Below, piece by piece: positions 16,306 to 23,960 of a stretch of 43,099 nucleotides of DNA (its first letter is position 1; every line of letters begins with the position of its first letter). Source of the DNA: a virus; the IMG/VR virus record IMGVR_UViG_3300020193_000042, positions 1 through 43,099 of that record; one strand, written 5' to 3'. Under the pieces are notes generated by a model that was not told the origin of the DNA, made no database searches, and saw only the letters and a program-made list of their open reading frames with translations. Made by a program: the position numbers and the translations under genes.

Positions 16306-16334
16306 AATTAAACACCCTGGTTGGGATTGCACAA
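16306..16334 (-). promoter_or_regulatory. putative leftward promoter
   Basis: On the minus strand, TTGTGC (-35) and TTAATT (-10) are separated by 17 nt. Each matches the sigma-70 consensus at 4 of 6 positions, in one of the few AT-richer spots of the region. It would transcribe the DUF932 operon. Confidence 0.5.
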
Positions 16335-16356
16335 GGGGGTAGGTGGGCACTAGAGT
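16327..16356 (+). promoter_or_regulatory. putative rightward early promoter
   Basis: TTGCAC (-35) and TAGAGT (-10) with an 18-nt spacer, 39 nt upstream of the TTG-start regulator gene. Its -35 overlaps the -35 of the leftward promoter, so the two could not be occupied together. Confidence 0.45.
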
Positions 16357-16394
16357 AGGGGTGGTCAGGACCCCCCCCTAGCAAGGAGGCACGC

Positions 16395-16652
16395 TTGGCG
16401 AAGAAGGCGGTTGTAGGGGTGCAAACCCTTGTAGGCATTGGACTTACCTTCCCGGTGGCGGTTCGCTGTTGGCTCGATCAGACCGGCCAGACCTGGCGGC
16501 AGATCGCCCGCCGGCACCAGGTCGTCGACCTGAAGGCGTTCTCGAGCCTCGTCAACGGCAGCTCCGACTGGCCCCACGACCGGCTGCGGAACATCCTCGC
16601 CAAGGAGCTTGGGGTCGAGCGGTCGTGGCTGGACGCACAGCTCGGGTCGTGA
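16395..16652 (+). CDS. small helix-turn-helix regulator (TTG start)
   Basis: 85 aa. The only well-placed start is a TTG 5 nt after AAGGAGG. Residues about 30-80 read as a Cro/XRE-type helix-turn-helix: TWRQIARRHQVVDLKAFSSLVNG, followed by WPHDRLRNILAKELGV. First gene after the divergent promoters, which is where phage repressor or Cro proteins act, so it probably controls both operons. The weak TTG start would keep its level low. The DNA-binding call is from pattern and context; no exact family. Confidence 0.6.
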   Translation: MAKKAVVGVQTLVGIGLTFPVAVRCWLDQTGQTWRQIARRHQVVDLKAFSSLVNGSSDWPHDRLRNILAKELGVERSWLDAQLGS

Positions 16653-17008
16653 TGTCCCCAGCCGAGAGGTACTCCTATAAGTACTGCTCGCGGCTGCGCG
16701 TATCCTACGTGCAGCGGCAGCCCTGCTGCGTGTGCGGGCGCCTGCCCACCTTCGCCTCGCCGTCGCACAACCACCACGTCATCGCGGACGGCACGGGGAA
16801 GAAGGCGAAGTACATCTGGGTCACGCCACTCTGCGAGCGGTGCCACAGGCGGTACCACTCGGCGGGTAAGCTGTCGCTGCTCCAGTGGGTGATGAGTACG
16901 CACGGCGGCCTGCTGATTGGGGGCCGCAGAATCTACGAGCAATGGGAGGACGCTGCCGCAGCAACCGAGGCGATGTGGCGGCGCTACGAGACAGCCTTGG
17001 AAAACTGA
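16652..17008 (+). CDS. HNH-like (zinc-bound His-Me finger) phage protein
   Basis: 118 aa. The ATG overlaps the previous stop by one base (TGATG); the longer reading is shadow. C26/C28, H39-N-H41-H42, DGTGKKAKYIWVTPLC61ERC64H65 and a further H69 form the Cys/His layout of HNH nucleases, close to DUF968-like phage proteins. This suits a small structure-specific nuclease, and it is followed directly by the ERF and exonuclease recombination genes. Nuclease activity is inferred. Confidence 0.65.
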   Translation: MSPAERYSYKYCSRLRVSYVQRQPCCVCGRLPTFASPSHNHHVIADGTGKKAKYIWVTPLCERCHRRYHSAGKLSLLQWVMSTHGGLLIGGRRIYEQWEDAAAATEAMWRRYETALEN

Positions 17009-17023
17009 ACGGAGGAGGTCGCC

Positions 17024-17791
17024 ATGGGCGCCAAGGGCCAGATCGTGCCCGTCGTCGAGGCGGAGGTTGTGCAGCACGCAGGACCGGATGTGGGGCGTCT
17101 GATGGAGATGGCGCTCGGGCAGGGTGAGGGTGGGGTGGCCGCTCTGGAGCGGTTGGTCTCGCTGCAGGAGCGGATGCTGGTGGTGCAGGCGGAGCAGGCG
17201 ATGGACCGGGCGCTCGCGAAGTTCCACGCCGAGTGCCCGCCGATCCCGAAGGACGCCGAGATCGGGCACCTGCAGGTGACCAGGAACGGGCGGAAGGTCG
17301 CGGTGCGCTACACGCGGCTCGAGACGCTCGTGCCGATCATCAGGCCGACGCTCCAGTCGTGCGGCCTGTCGTTCGGCTGGACGCAGCAGGACCGCGAGGG
17401 CGAGGTCGAGATCACGTGCTCGCTCTACCACGTGCTGGGCGCGAAGCGGCATTCCTCGGTGGTCATGCCGGTGCCCGAGAAGGCGGCCGGCCAGTCGCCG
17501 ATGCAGACGAAGAACTCCTCAGTGAGCTACGGGCGGCGCGTGACGCTCACGGGGGTGCTGGGGCTCGTCTCGACCGACGAGGACGTTGACGGGCAGGCTG
17601 GGACGGCCAGCGAGAAGCTGACCGGGGAGGAGGCGGGCCACCTCGCGGTGCTCGCCGACGAGGTGAACCTGTCCGAGGCGGCGCTCACGAAGCTGCTCGC
17701 GCTGCTCGGGGTGTCCGCGTTCGCGGAGCTGGACCGCTCGCTCTACCCGACCGCGCTCCGCATGATCGAAGCGAAGAGGGCCGCCAGATGA
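17024..17791 (+). CDS. erf: ERF family single-strand annealing protein
   Basis: 255 aa, ATG after GGAGGAGG. The ERF core lies near residues 50-185: ALAKFHAECPPIPKDAEIG, RYTRLETLVPIIRPTLQSCGLSFGW and the diagnostic end SPMQTKNSSVSYGRRVTLTGVLGL. ERF proteins bind ssDNA and anneal complementary strands in phage recombination, genome circularisation and repair. The C-terminal region (about 200-255) is helical and may mediate partner binding. The gene overlaps by 4 nt the YqaJ-type exonuclease gene, which would supply the ssDNA: a two-component Red-like system. Confidence 0.9.
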   Translation: MGAKGQIVPVVEAEVVQHAGPDVGRLMEMALGQGEGGVAALERLVSLQERMLVVQAEQAMDRALAKFHAECPPIPKDAEIGHLQVTRNGRKVAVRYTRLETLVPIIRPTLQSCGLSFGWTQQDREGEVEITCSLYHVLGAKRHSSVVMPVPEKAAGQSPMQTKNSSVSYGRRVTLTGVLGLVSTDEDVDGQAGTASEKLTGEEAGHLAVLADEVNLSEAALTKLLALLGVSAFAELDRSLYPTALRMIEAKRAAR

Positions 17792-18720
17792 TCGTCCACA
17801 AGCTGAACGACCTAGGCAACGAGATCAAACAGGGGACCGCAGACTGGTTCCAGCTGCGGCTCGGGAAACCGACAGCGTCCGAGTTCCACCGGGTCATGAC
17901 CAACGAGACGCTCCAGTACTCGAAGGCAGCCTACGAGTACATCGCCGAGCTGTTGGCGGAGAAGCTGCTGGATGCGCCGCTCAAGCCGTTCGATCCCTCC
18001 TCGCGGTGGGATGTCGATGTGCCTGGCCGTGCGTTCACCGACTACACGCAGCGCGGCCAGATCCTCGAGCGCGAGGCGTACTCGTTCTACGAGTTCTTCC
18101 GCGAGGTCGAGCTGGAGCGGGTCGCGTTCGTGGAGCTGGACGACCACTCAGCGGGCGGCAGCCCTGACGCGCTCGTGGGGAAGGATGGGATCGTGGAGAT
18201 CAAGTGCCTCGCCCCGAAGGGTCAGGTCGGCCGTGCGCTCAAGCTGGACCCGATCGCCAAGAAGACGCAGGTGCAGGGCCTGCTCTACATCTGCGAGCGC
18301 GACTGGTGCGACGTGGTCTCCTACAGCGTCCACCCGAAGATCCCGACGCTCGTCGAGCGGCAGTACAGGAACGACCTCTTCATCAAGGCGCTCAGGGACT
18401 GCCTGGAGCAGTTCGGTAGGGACTTCGCGAAGGCCGAGAAGCACCTCGAGATGATCTCCGAGAACGGGGTCTGGGTCGAGGACGGCGGGCTCAGGGCGCA
18501 GCTGCTCGCGTCGCTCGCGCTCGGCTCGAAGCTGCCCAAGGACGCGCTCACGTTCGACGAGGTCGAGGCGCTCGACGCCGACCTGAAGCTGGCGCGTCTG
18601 AACGGCTGCATCGATGAGGCCGACGAACAGCGTATCCGCCAGGATGTGCTGGCCGGCAAGTGGGGCGAGGTTCGCGCGATGTGGGACTGGATGCGAAAGG
18701 TTACGAGGAGGGCAGAGTAA
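17788..18720 (+). CDS. YqaJ-like (lambda exonuclease fold) viral recombinase
   Basis: 310 aa, ATG overlapping the ERF stop. The N-terminal signature GTADWFQLRLGKPTASEFHRVMT (residues 16-38) is typical of YqaJ-like alkaline exonucleases. The PD-(D/E)XK core is visible as GSPD127ALVG...GIVE137IK139C, followed by a helix with a Gln (KKTQVQGLLYICERDW). It would resect dsDNA 5'-3' and hand ssDNA to the ERF annealing protein. The C-terminal 90 residues are an added helical region, longer than in minimal family members. Confidence 0.88.
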   Translation: MIVHKLNDLGNEIKQGTADWFQLRLGKPTASEFHRVMTNETLQYSKAAYEYIAELLAEKLLDAPLKPFDPSSRWDVDVPGRAFTDYTQRGQILEREAYSFYEFFREVELERVAFVELDDHSAGGSPDALVGKDGIVEIKCLAPKGQVGRALKLDPIAKKTQVQGLLYICERDWCDVVSYSVHPKIPTLVERQYRNDLFIKALRDCLEQFGRDFAKAEKHLEMISENGVWVEDGGLRAQLLASLALGSKLPKDALTFDEVEALDADLKLARLNGCIDEADEQRIRQDVLAGKWGEVRAMWDWMRKVTRRAE

Positions 18721-19001
18721 TGATTGAGCCCAAGGACGGGACACAGCTCGCCTCCGTGCTCTCCTACTCCAGGATACACGGGTCGATCACGCCGCTCGAA
18801 GCGCTGCGCGCGTTCGGCTGCATGAGGCTCGCCGCACGCATCGAGGAGCTGGAGAAGGACTACGGCTGGAAGTTCGACGTCGAGATCGTGAAGGAGAACG
18901 GCAAGCGGTGGGCGCGGTACACGCTGGTCGTCCCGCGCGTGACCGACGTGGAACTCGAGGACGCGGGTCAGCTGGGGATGTTCTCAGGCTTGCGGCCATG
19001 A
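18720..19001 (+). CDS. winged-helix DNA-binding protein (HTH_39-like)
   Basis: 93 aa, ATG sharing one base with the previous stop (TAATG), with GAGGAGG upstream. GSITPLEALRAFGCMRLAARIEELEKDYGW (residues 21-50) followed by NGKRWARYTLV is the helix-turn-helix plus beta-wing pattern of the HTH_39 family, common in phages near recombination and replication genes. Probably a transcription or replication accessory factor. The C-terminal DAGQLGMFSG tail ends with a helicase- or clamp-binding-like QLGMF, of unknown significance. Confidence 0.75.
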   Translation: MIEPKDGTQLASVLSYSRIHGSITPLEALRAFGCMRLAARIEELEKDYGWKFDVEIVKENGKRWARYTLVVPRVTDVELEDAGQLGMFSGLRP

Positions 19002-19132
19002 GGGCCCAAGCTCAACTTGATGGGTGGCGGCGGCGGGCCCGACCTGCAATCGGGGCCGCGTCGTCGGTGCAGGGGGTCGCCGGAACCGGCCACCTCCCCG
19101 CCGCTCGCCAGTTCTCGTTCCGGGAGGTGAAG

Positions 19133-19285
19133 ATGGCCCAGCAGCCCCGTCGCATCAGCGACATCCTCCGCGACCTGGCGTCGCGCCCAGGGCTCCCCAA
19201 AGACGTCCAGGCCGCCCTCCGCGAGGGCCTCAAGCCCCGCGGCCTACCGCTCGGCTGGGAGAACGTCCCGGTGGTCGAGCCATGA
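19133..19285 (+). CDS. small hypothetical protein, 50 aa
   Basis: MAQQPRRISDILRDLASRPG... The start is set by GGGAGGTGA 3-10 nt upstream. The same frame is open back to an ATG at 18998 that overlaps the previous stop, which would give 95 aa; the extra part has irregular third-position GC. Another frame in the gap contains a 36-aa Gly/Pro-rich reading (19020-19130) that ends at the Shine-Dalgarno. The short form is preferred. Just upstream of the replication genes; function unknown. Confidence 0.55.
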   Translation: MAQQPRRISDILRDLASRPGLPKDVQAALREGLKPRGLPLGWENVPVVEP

Positions 19286-19941
19286 AAGAGGAGCTTGTCC
19301 GCGTGCGGAACTGGAACGTGTGGCAGTCGTACCGTACCGACCGCGATCCGCCCCCCTGGATCAAGGTCCACAGGCGCCTCATCCACGACCCCAACTTCGT
19401 GCGCCTGACAGACGCCCAGAGGGGCCAGTTGGTCTCCATGTGGATTCTGGCCGCCGACCGCGACGGGACAATCCCCGCGGACACCAAAATGCTGCAGAAG
19501 CTGTGCTACATGGACTCCGAGCTTGACCTGGAAGTCTTTGTAGCACATGGCTTTCTGGAGCCGTGGCGCCAAGGTGACGTCACCGTGACGCCAACCCGGC
19601 GTCAACCTGACGCACCAGAGAAGAATAGAAGAGAGAAGAATAGTGGCGGCGCGGCGTCGCGCCGCGTGGCGTACAGCGAGGCATTTGAGGAGGTCTGGAT
19701 AGCTGGCCTACGAAGGGGTGACAAGCCGAAAGCTTTCACCGAATACCAGAAGGCTGTCCCCTCAAAGATCGCGCACTCACCCCTGCTTGCAGCAGTAAGG
19801 GCGCATGTGGCGGCAGCTCGCGAGCCGCAGTACGTTGCCCACCTGCACCGCTGGATTCATGGCGAGCGGTGGCAGGAGCTGTCGTTGAACGGGAGCGGTG
19901 GTCGGCCTGGGTTCCTGCAGCCGTCGAGGAGGCCCCAGTGA
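19282..19941 (+). CDS. putative replication initiator / helicase loader
   Basis: 219 aa, ATG overlapping the previous stop (ATGA). Residues 20-85 (WIKVHRRLIHDPNFVRLTDAQRGQLVSM...DRDGTIPADTKMLQKLCYM) form the N-terminal winged-helix domain seen in phage replisome-organiser proteins. A basic, low-complexity linker follows (EKNRREKNSGG), then a C-terminal helical domain (FEEVWIAGLRRGDKPKAFTEYQKAV...HLHRWIHGERWQEL) like the helicase-interaction domain of phage O/DnaT-type proteins. It directly precedes and overlaps the DnaB-like helicase gene, as lambda O/P-type loaders do. Origin binding is inferred. Confidence 0.75.
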   Translation: MKEELVRVRNWNVWQSYRTDRDPPPWIKVHRRLIHDPNFVRLTDAQRGQLVSMWILAADRDGTIPADTKMLQKLCYMDSELDLEVFVAHGFLEPWRQGDVTVTPTRRQPDAPEKNRREKNSGGAASRRVAYSEAFEEVWIAGLRRGDKPKAFTEYQKAVPSKIAHSPLLAAVRAHVAAAREPQYVAHLHRWIHGERWQELSLNGSGGRPGFLQPSRRPQ

Positions 19942-20930
19942 GAGAGCGCGATCCGCAGGCGAGCGCGGTCGACACGGTCGAGACCACGTTCCTGCACCCG
20001 CACAGGAACATCCTGACGGGCTCCGTGATCGAGAACCACTTCCGGCGTCAGGCGAAGCCGGTCGAGATCGGGCGTGATGTGATCCCCACCCCGTGGGTCT
20101 CGTGGAACCGGGCCTGCATGGACGGCGGAGGGCAGATGGGCCTCTCGCGTGGGTGGCACCTGATCCTTGCGGGCAACACGGGCTCGGGGAAGTCGATCTT
20201 CTCGCTGAACATGGCAGCCGCGGCTGTGCGTGCTGGTGTCTCAGTTGGGTTCATCAACCTCGAGATGTCGTCCGAGCAGTTGCTCTCCAGGCTGCTCGGC
20301 ATCCTAACGGACGAGCCTGTCGCGCATATGATGCGAGGACGGCGGTTCGATCCCACCAGCGCGGAGCGGGTGCAGGAGCGCCTGCAGGAGGTCGTTGGGG
20401 ATGCGAGGCTGATCGTGAACGACGACGAGCTGGCCGAGGAGCCGCTCGAAGCGCTGCACGACATCGTTGCCCTGATCGAGCACTGGGCGAAAGCGCTGGA
20501 GGTCGGCATGGTGATCGTCGACTACATGCAGCTCGCTGGCACAGGGGCGAGCGAAGAGGTCGCGGAGCGGGTGACGCAGATCAGCCGAGCGGTGCGGAAG
20601 GTCGCGAAGGCGCGCAAGATCGTGACGGTCGGCCTGTCGCAGTTCAACCGAGGGACGTCAGGCAACTACCAGGAGTCGCCACGCATCCAGGGCCTCTTCG
20701 GTGCGTCCGGCCTCGAGAACGACGGCCATCAGGTGATGATGATCGACCACTCGCGCTACGAGAAGGTCGAGGACAAGGACGGCTCCGCGATGGGCGCGAG
20801 GACCTGGCTGCTGCTCGGCAAGAATCGTCACGGGCCCACGACGGACATCCCGGTGTGGTTCGACTACCGGACGCTGCGCGTCGAAGAGGCGATGCCTCAC
20901 GAGGAGGACAAATGGCCGGGAGCGAGATGA
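19938..20930 (+). CDS. dnaB: DnaB-like replicative helicase (RecA-type ATPase core)
   Basis: 330 aa, GTG start with GGAGG upstream and a GTGA overlap; the longer reading is not needed. Walker A is G79-NTGSGKS86, Walker B is MVIVDYMQLAG, and GLSQFNRG follows as motif 3, with an Arg/Gly-rich segment after it, as in the DnaB C-terminal domain. The N-terminal DnaB domain is absent and only about 70 residues precede the core. The protein should unwind phage DNA in the 5'-3' direction with the neighbouring initiator as loader. No polymerase or primase gene is visible, so host proteins probably complete the replisome. Confidence 0.88.
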   Translation: MRERDPQASAVDTVETTFLHPHRNILTGSVIENHFRRQAKPVEIGRDVIPTPWVSWNRACMDGGGQMGLSRGWHLILAGNTGSGKSIFSLNMAAAAVRAGVSVGFINLEMSSEQLLSRLLGILTDEPVAHMMRGRRFDPTSAERVQERLQEVVGDARLIVNDDELAEEPLEALHDIVALIEHWAKALEVGMVIVDYMQLAGTGASEEVAERVTQISRAVRKVAKARKIVTVGLSQFNRGTSGNYQESPRIQGLFGASGLENDGHQVMMIDHSRYEKVEDKDGSAMGARTWLLLGKNRHGPTTDIPVWFDYRTLRVEEAMPHEEDKWPGAR

Positions 20931-21955
20931 GCGCGCCTGAGGGGGATGTGCTGGAGCGCCTGGAGGCCCTCAAACGTAGCCCGCCAGACTACGGCAGTCG
21001 CAGCGAGTGGATCGACTTGGCGATGGACGAGGCCGCCGAGATCCGCGCCCCCGAGCAGACGAAGCTCTCCGACTTGGAGGGCATCATTGAGAGGGGGTTG
21101 CAGACGTTCGTGGAGGTGGGCGCCGCGCTGTCGATCATCCGGGAGCAGCGGCTTTACCGCGCGGGGCACGCGACGTTCGAGGAGTATTGCCGCGAGCGGT
21201 GGGGGTGGACGCGACTCCGGGCCGACCAATTGATCCGCGCGTCGGACGCCGTGCAGTCGCTCAATACAACTGTATTGCCCACCAACGAAGCCCAGGCCCG
21301 CGAGCTAGTACCCGTCCCCGAGGAGAGGCGGGCGGAGGTGTGGGAGACGGCTGTTGCTGAGACAAATGGAAAACCCACCGCGAAGGCCGTGCGCGAAGCG
21401 GCCGAGCCCGCATTACGCGAGCAGAGAGAGATGCAAGCAACCGAACGCGAGCGACGGGGGCAGACGATTTCGCTACCAAAAGAACTGACGCCCGAGGCGG
21501 CGGTCCTCCAGTACGCCCCACAACGGGAAGCGGGCGCTTCGCTCATGGACGTCGCGAACGCGCTAGGGATGCATGTCGCGCTCTACGCCCAGATGGAAAA
21601 GATCGTCCACCTGGCCCACCGAACCGATCTGTCGGCACGCGATCGTAAGGAGGCCAGGGCGGCCCTGGACGAACTCAATGAGGGGCGACAGGTCACCCCC
21701 GCATGGCGCCGCGCCGCCCCGCTGTTCGAGAAGGTCTACGGCAACGGAAAGTCTCCGTCGTTGGGTCGCCGAGAGGCCGTGCGCATGGAGGCATTTGACC
21801 GCGCTTTCGGCGCGCTCACGCAAGCGTGTTCGATGGCCCCGGAGATTGAGGTTCCATATCTCGCACCGGATCGCAGGACCGAGGTGGTGTTTGAACTCGA
21901 GAAGGGTGTCGCGGATCTGCGCGCCCTAATCGCCAAAATCATGGAGGCAGTATGA
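20912..21955 (+). CDS. ParB-like / KorB-like DNA-binding protein
   Basis: 347 aa. The ATG at 20912 is 4-5 nt after GAGGAGG; an ATG at 20927 overlapping the helicase stop is an alternative. Residues about 45-135 (LEGIIERGLQTFVEVGAALSIIREQRLYRAG...FEEYCRERWGWTRLRADQLIRASDA) are a helical pattern common in phage and plasmid DNA-binding or partition-type proteins, followed by LPTNEAQARELVPVPEERRAEVWE and PTAKAVREA. The C-terminal half is helical. It overlaps a second ParB-like gene. Regulation of replication or partition is inferred. Confidence 0.65.
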   Translation: MAGSEMSAPEGDVLERLEALKRSPPDYGSRSEWIDLAMDEAAEIRAPEQTKLSDLEGIIERGLQTFVEVGAALSIIREQRLYRAGHATFEEYCRERWGWTRLRADQLIRASDAVQSLNTTVLPTNEAQARELVPVPEERRAEVWETAVAETNGKPTAKAVREAAEPALREQREMQATERERRGQTISLPKELTPEAAVLQYAPQREAGASLMDVANALGMHVALYAQMEKIVHLAHRTDLSARDRKEARAALDELNEGRQVTPAWRRAAPLFEKVYGNGKSPSLGRREAVRMEAFDRAFGALTQACSMAPEIEVPYLAPDRRTEVVFELEKGVADLRALIAKIMEAV

Positions 21956-22746
21956 CGCAGTTCCCGAAGCAGGACTACCCGATCAAGTGGGTGCGCGTCC
22001 GCGATCTCAGTGTGGTGTGGTCCCAGGCCCAGCGCACGCTCAATGAGAGGCGGGTGAAGTCGATTATGGACGCCTTCGACACGGATGCCTTCGGCGCTCT
22101 GACTACAACCCTCCCCAACGGACACGGCATCCACCACGTGATTGATGGCCAACATCGCGCCGAAGCAATTCGGCGCATGTGGGGCGACGGCGAGATGGTC
22201 CCGTGCATTGTGCTGCCGAAAACGTCCCCGCAGCAGGCGGCAGATATCTGGTTAAAAATGAACGGTGCCCGCGCGAAACCAGGGGCGCTAGACAGTTTCC
22301 TGGTCGCCGTATACGCCAAGCGCCCGGAGGAGTCCGCCGTCTACGATCTACTCACCGGCATGGGTTACCGCGTGGGCCTCGGCGGAGAGGATGGGACGGT
22401 ATCCGCAGTCAGCACTTGCATGGCGATCTCCAGGAAGGCGGGAATCGACGTGCTGCGCGAGTCGTTATTGGTCATCCAAGGAACGTGGGGCAGGGCGCGT
22501 GACTCAGTCCACCAAATCACGCTGGGTGGATATGCAGAAGTGGTTGCGGCACACAACGCAGACCTCGATCGCAAGCGCCTCGTGTCGCGTGTGTCGAAGA
22601 AGTACACGGCGGCACGCTTCATCGGTGCGGCGCGTCAGGCAAGGGAGTTTCACGGAGGCACCGTCGCGCTTGGGGCGAAGCATGTGCTCGTGACGACATA
22701 CAATACTGGCCTCGCGGCCGACAAACGTCTCGACGAGACCAGGTAA
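21952..22746 (+). CDS. ParB/Srx-fold domain protein
   Basis: 264 aa, ATG overlapping the previous stop (ATGA). The ParB box is visible at residues about 58-75 (GIHHVIDGQHRAEAIRR), preceded by RTLNERRVKSIMDAF and followed by VPCIVLP and QAADIWLKMNGARAKPGALDSF. Such proteins bind DNA and in some families hydrolyse CTP or act as nucleases. No ParA is encoded in the window. With its partner at 20912 it may form a DNA-binding pair used in replication control or transcription rather than true partition. Confidence 0.7.
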   Translation: MTQFPKQDYPIKWVRVRDLSVVWSQAQRTLNERRVKSIMDAFDTDAFGALTTTLPNGHGIHHVIDGQHRAEAIRRMWGDGEMVPCIVLPKTSPQQAADIWLKMNGARAKPGALDSFLVAVYAKRPEESAVYDLLTGMGYRVGLGGEDGTVSAVSTCMAISRKAGIDVLRESLLVIQGTWGRARDSVHQITLGGYAEVVAAHNADLDRKRLVSRVSKKYTAARFIGAARQAREFHGGTVALGAKHVLVTTYNTGLAADKRLDETR

Positions 22747-22813
22747 TGAGCCGCCGTCTCGCCTACGCCGATTTGAAGTCGTCGGCAATTCCAAACCCAT
22801 AGAGGAGGCACGT

Positions 22814-22942
22814 ATGGCGTTCGTAAGCGGGTACGTGGTCGGGTTCGCGTCGGGTATCGGGTTGGCGTTCGCGCTCGCGCTCTGTAAGATCGCGGCGGAC
22901 GCGGACGCCGGGCTGGAAGGGCGCGATCCTCGTGGCAGCTAG
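22814..22942 (+). CDS. tiny single-TM membrane protein, 42 aa
   Basis: MAFVSGYVVGFASGIGLAFALALCK followed by a charged tail. The ATG lies 6 nt after GAGGAGG. One hydrophobic segment (residues 3-24). A still smaller reading of 18 codons (22746-22802) sits between this gene and the ParB-like gene and overlaps its stop, but lacks other support. Function unknown. Confidence 0.6.
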   Translation: MAFVSGYVVGFASGIGLAFALALCKIAADADAGLEGRDPRGS

Positions 22943-23111
22943 GTCCGTGCACTGCTACGTGCTCGGTGTGATGCTGGCGAGGTCGAGCTTTGACAGCCGG
23001 CAGGAGGAGAACGAGGCTTGGGCCCGGCGGTTCCAGATCGTCGGCCCAAGCGACCTCGACACTCGAACTTCGCTGACCACGCCCTCGTCGCCCGCGCACG
23101 GGAGGCGCTGA
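22932..23111 (+). CDS. small hypothetical protein, 59 aa
   Basis: GTG start within the end of the previous gene; a purine-rich site (GGAAGGG) lies about 10 nt upstream. Product begins VAARSVHCYVLGVMLARSSF and is charged in the middle (RQEENEAWARRFQ). Codon third positions are GC-rich in this frame. Short early-type gene of unknown role. Confidence 0.45.
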   Translation: MAARSVHCYVLGVMLARSSFDSRQEENEAWARRFQIVGPSDLDTRTSLTTPSSPAHGRR

Positions 23112-23115
23112 AGCC

Positions 23116-23286
23116 ATGAGCGAGCGGCGCAGCGGGACGCCGAGGCGACGGAGGCGCGACACCGACCGCAGGGTGACGAAGGCCGCCGCCGTGTTCGGCT
23201 TCGCCCCAGCCCACGGCGAGTCCATCGAGCAAATGCTGGTGCGGTGGGACGCACAGGTAGCGTGGCTGCGCGAGCACTGGGAGTAA
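23116..23286 (+). CDS. small basic protein, 56 aa
   Basis: ATG preceded at some distance by GGGAGG. The N-terminus is strongly basic (MSERRSGTPRRRRRDTDRR), followed by a helical part (AAAVFGFAPAHGESIEQMLVRWDAQVAWLREHW). The basic arm suggests nucleic-acid binding; this is inference only. Confidence 0.55.
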   Translation: MSERRSGTPRRRRRDTDRRVTKAAAVFGFAPAHGESIEQMLVRWDAQVAWLREHWE

Positions 23287-23290
23287 CGAC

Positions 23291-23479
23291 GTGACGACGC
23301 AAGAACTCGTCGAGTTCCAGATCTCGCTCTCGACCGCCGAAGAAGAGCGGACTTTGTTTGAGGGCGTGGAGGCACTTCAGGGCCATCCGCCCGAGCCGAT
23401 TCCGCTTCCGGCCGGTGCCTATCGCATCATAGACGGACATCTGTATCGGATTGTTCCGGGATTGCCCGAGCCGGAATGA
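23291..23479 (+). CDS. small acidic protein, 62 aa
   Basis: GTG start 8 nt after GGGAG, 4 nt after the previous stop. Acidic, Pro-rich, with a beta-like C-terminus (AYRIIDGHLYRIVPGLPEPE). Its stop overlaps the ATG of the PIN-like stub (ATGA). No function recognised. Confidence 0.55.
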   Translation: MTTQELVEFQISLSTAEEERTLFEGVEALQGHPPEPIPLPAGAYRIIDGHLYRIVPGLPEPE

Positions 23480-23583
23480 TTCGCACGGCGTACGACAACA
23501 TCGCTCTCATCGATACGTCGGCCGTCCTCGCCCTTCTGGACCCCGCAGAGCAGTTCCACGCTTACGCAGGGAGGGAGCCATGA
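23476..23583 (+). pseudogene. N-terminal stub of a PIN-domain (VapC-like) protein
   Basis: 35 codons: the N-terminus reads NIALIDTSAVLALLDPAEQF followed by HAYAG, which is the first strand and helix of a PIN nuclease domain with the first catalytic Asp (IDTSA), and then stops at the start of the next gene. A complete PIN domain is about 130 aa, so the remaining acidic residues are missing. It overlaps both neighbours by 4 nt and could still be translated. It is either a decayed toxin-type gene or a repurposed short peptide. The fold call rests on one motif. Confidence 0.5.
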
Positions 23584-23906
23584 GACCCAAGCTGCTGATC
23601 GGACCACCACGCCCGCCCTCAAGAACGCCGCTCTACCTCGCGCTCGCCCTGCTCTGGGCAGCGTCGGTCTTCGCTGCATGGGGATGGGGATGGCAGATGG
23701 CCTACGAGGTGACCGAGGAGGAACGCTTCGAGGCGGAGCGCACGCTCGCTGACCTCGAGACCTGCCTCGCGCAGGGTGACCGGGTAGCAAGAGCCGCGTC
23801 GCACGCGCTCGTCGAAGTGCGGAGCGTCGGGCAGCTGCTCGAGGAGATGGAGCAGTACCGGCAGGGCATGACGATGCCCGCGATAGTTGCGACGGCGCTC
23901 GACTGA
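23580..23906 (+). CDS. membrane-anchored coiled-coil protein, 108 aa
   Basis: ATG overlapping the PIN stub stop, with GGGAGGGAG upstream. A basic, Pro-rich N-terminus precedes one TM segment (about 17-40, YLALALLWAASVFAAWGWGW) and an acidic helical region (VTEEERFEAERTLADLETCLAQ...LLEEMEQYRQG). Topology resembles an inner-membrane anchored periplasmic protein. No family recognised. Last gene before the packaging module. Confidence 0.6.
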   Translation: MRPKLLIGPPRPPSRTPLYLALALLWAASVFAAWGWGWQMAYEVTEEERFEAERTLADLETCLAQGDRVARAASHALVEVRSVGQLLEEMEQYRQGMTMPAIVATALD

Positions 23907-23960
23907 GCGCATCTTCGGCTGACCTCCACCGTAGCCTCGAGCCCCGGCAGAGTGAATAGC

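Larger units (their letters stand above)
16060..16394. promoter_or_regulatory. divergent intergenic control region
   Basis: 335 nt without a gene, between the start of the leftward DUF932 operon and the rightward early operon. It contains back-to-back promoter-like elements (16306-16356). The remaining 240 nt form a long leftward leader with no convincing ORF; an in-frame extension of the DUF932 gene passes through it but lacks a ribosome site. This is the likely genetic switch between leftward accessory and rightward replication genes. Confidence 0.6.
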
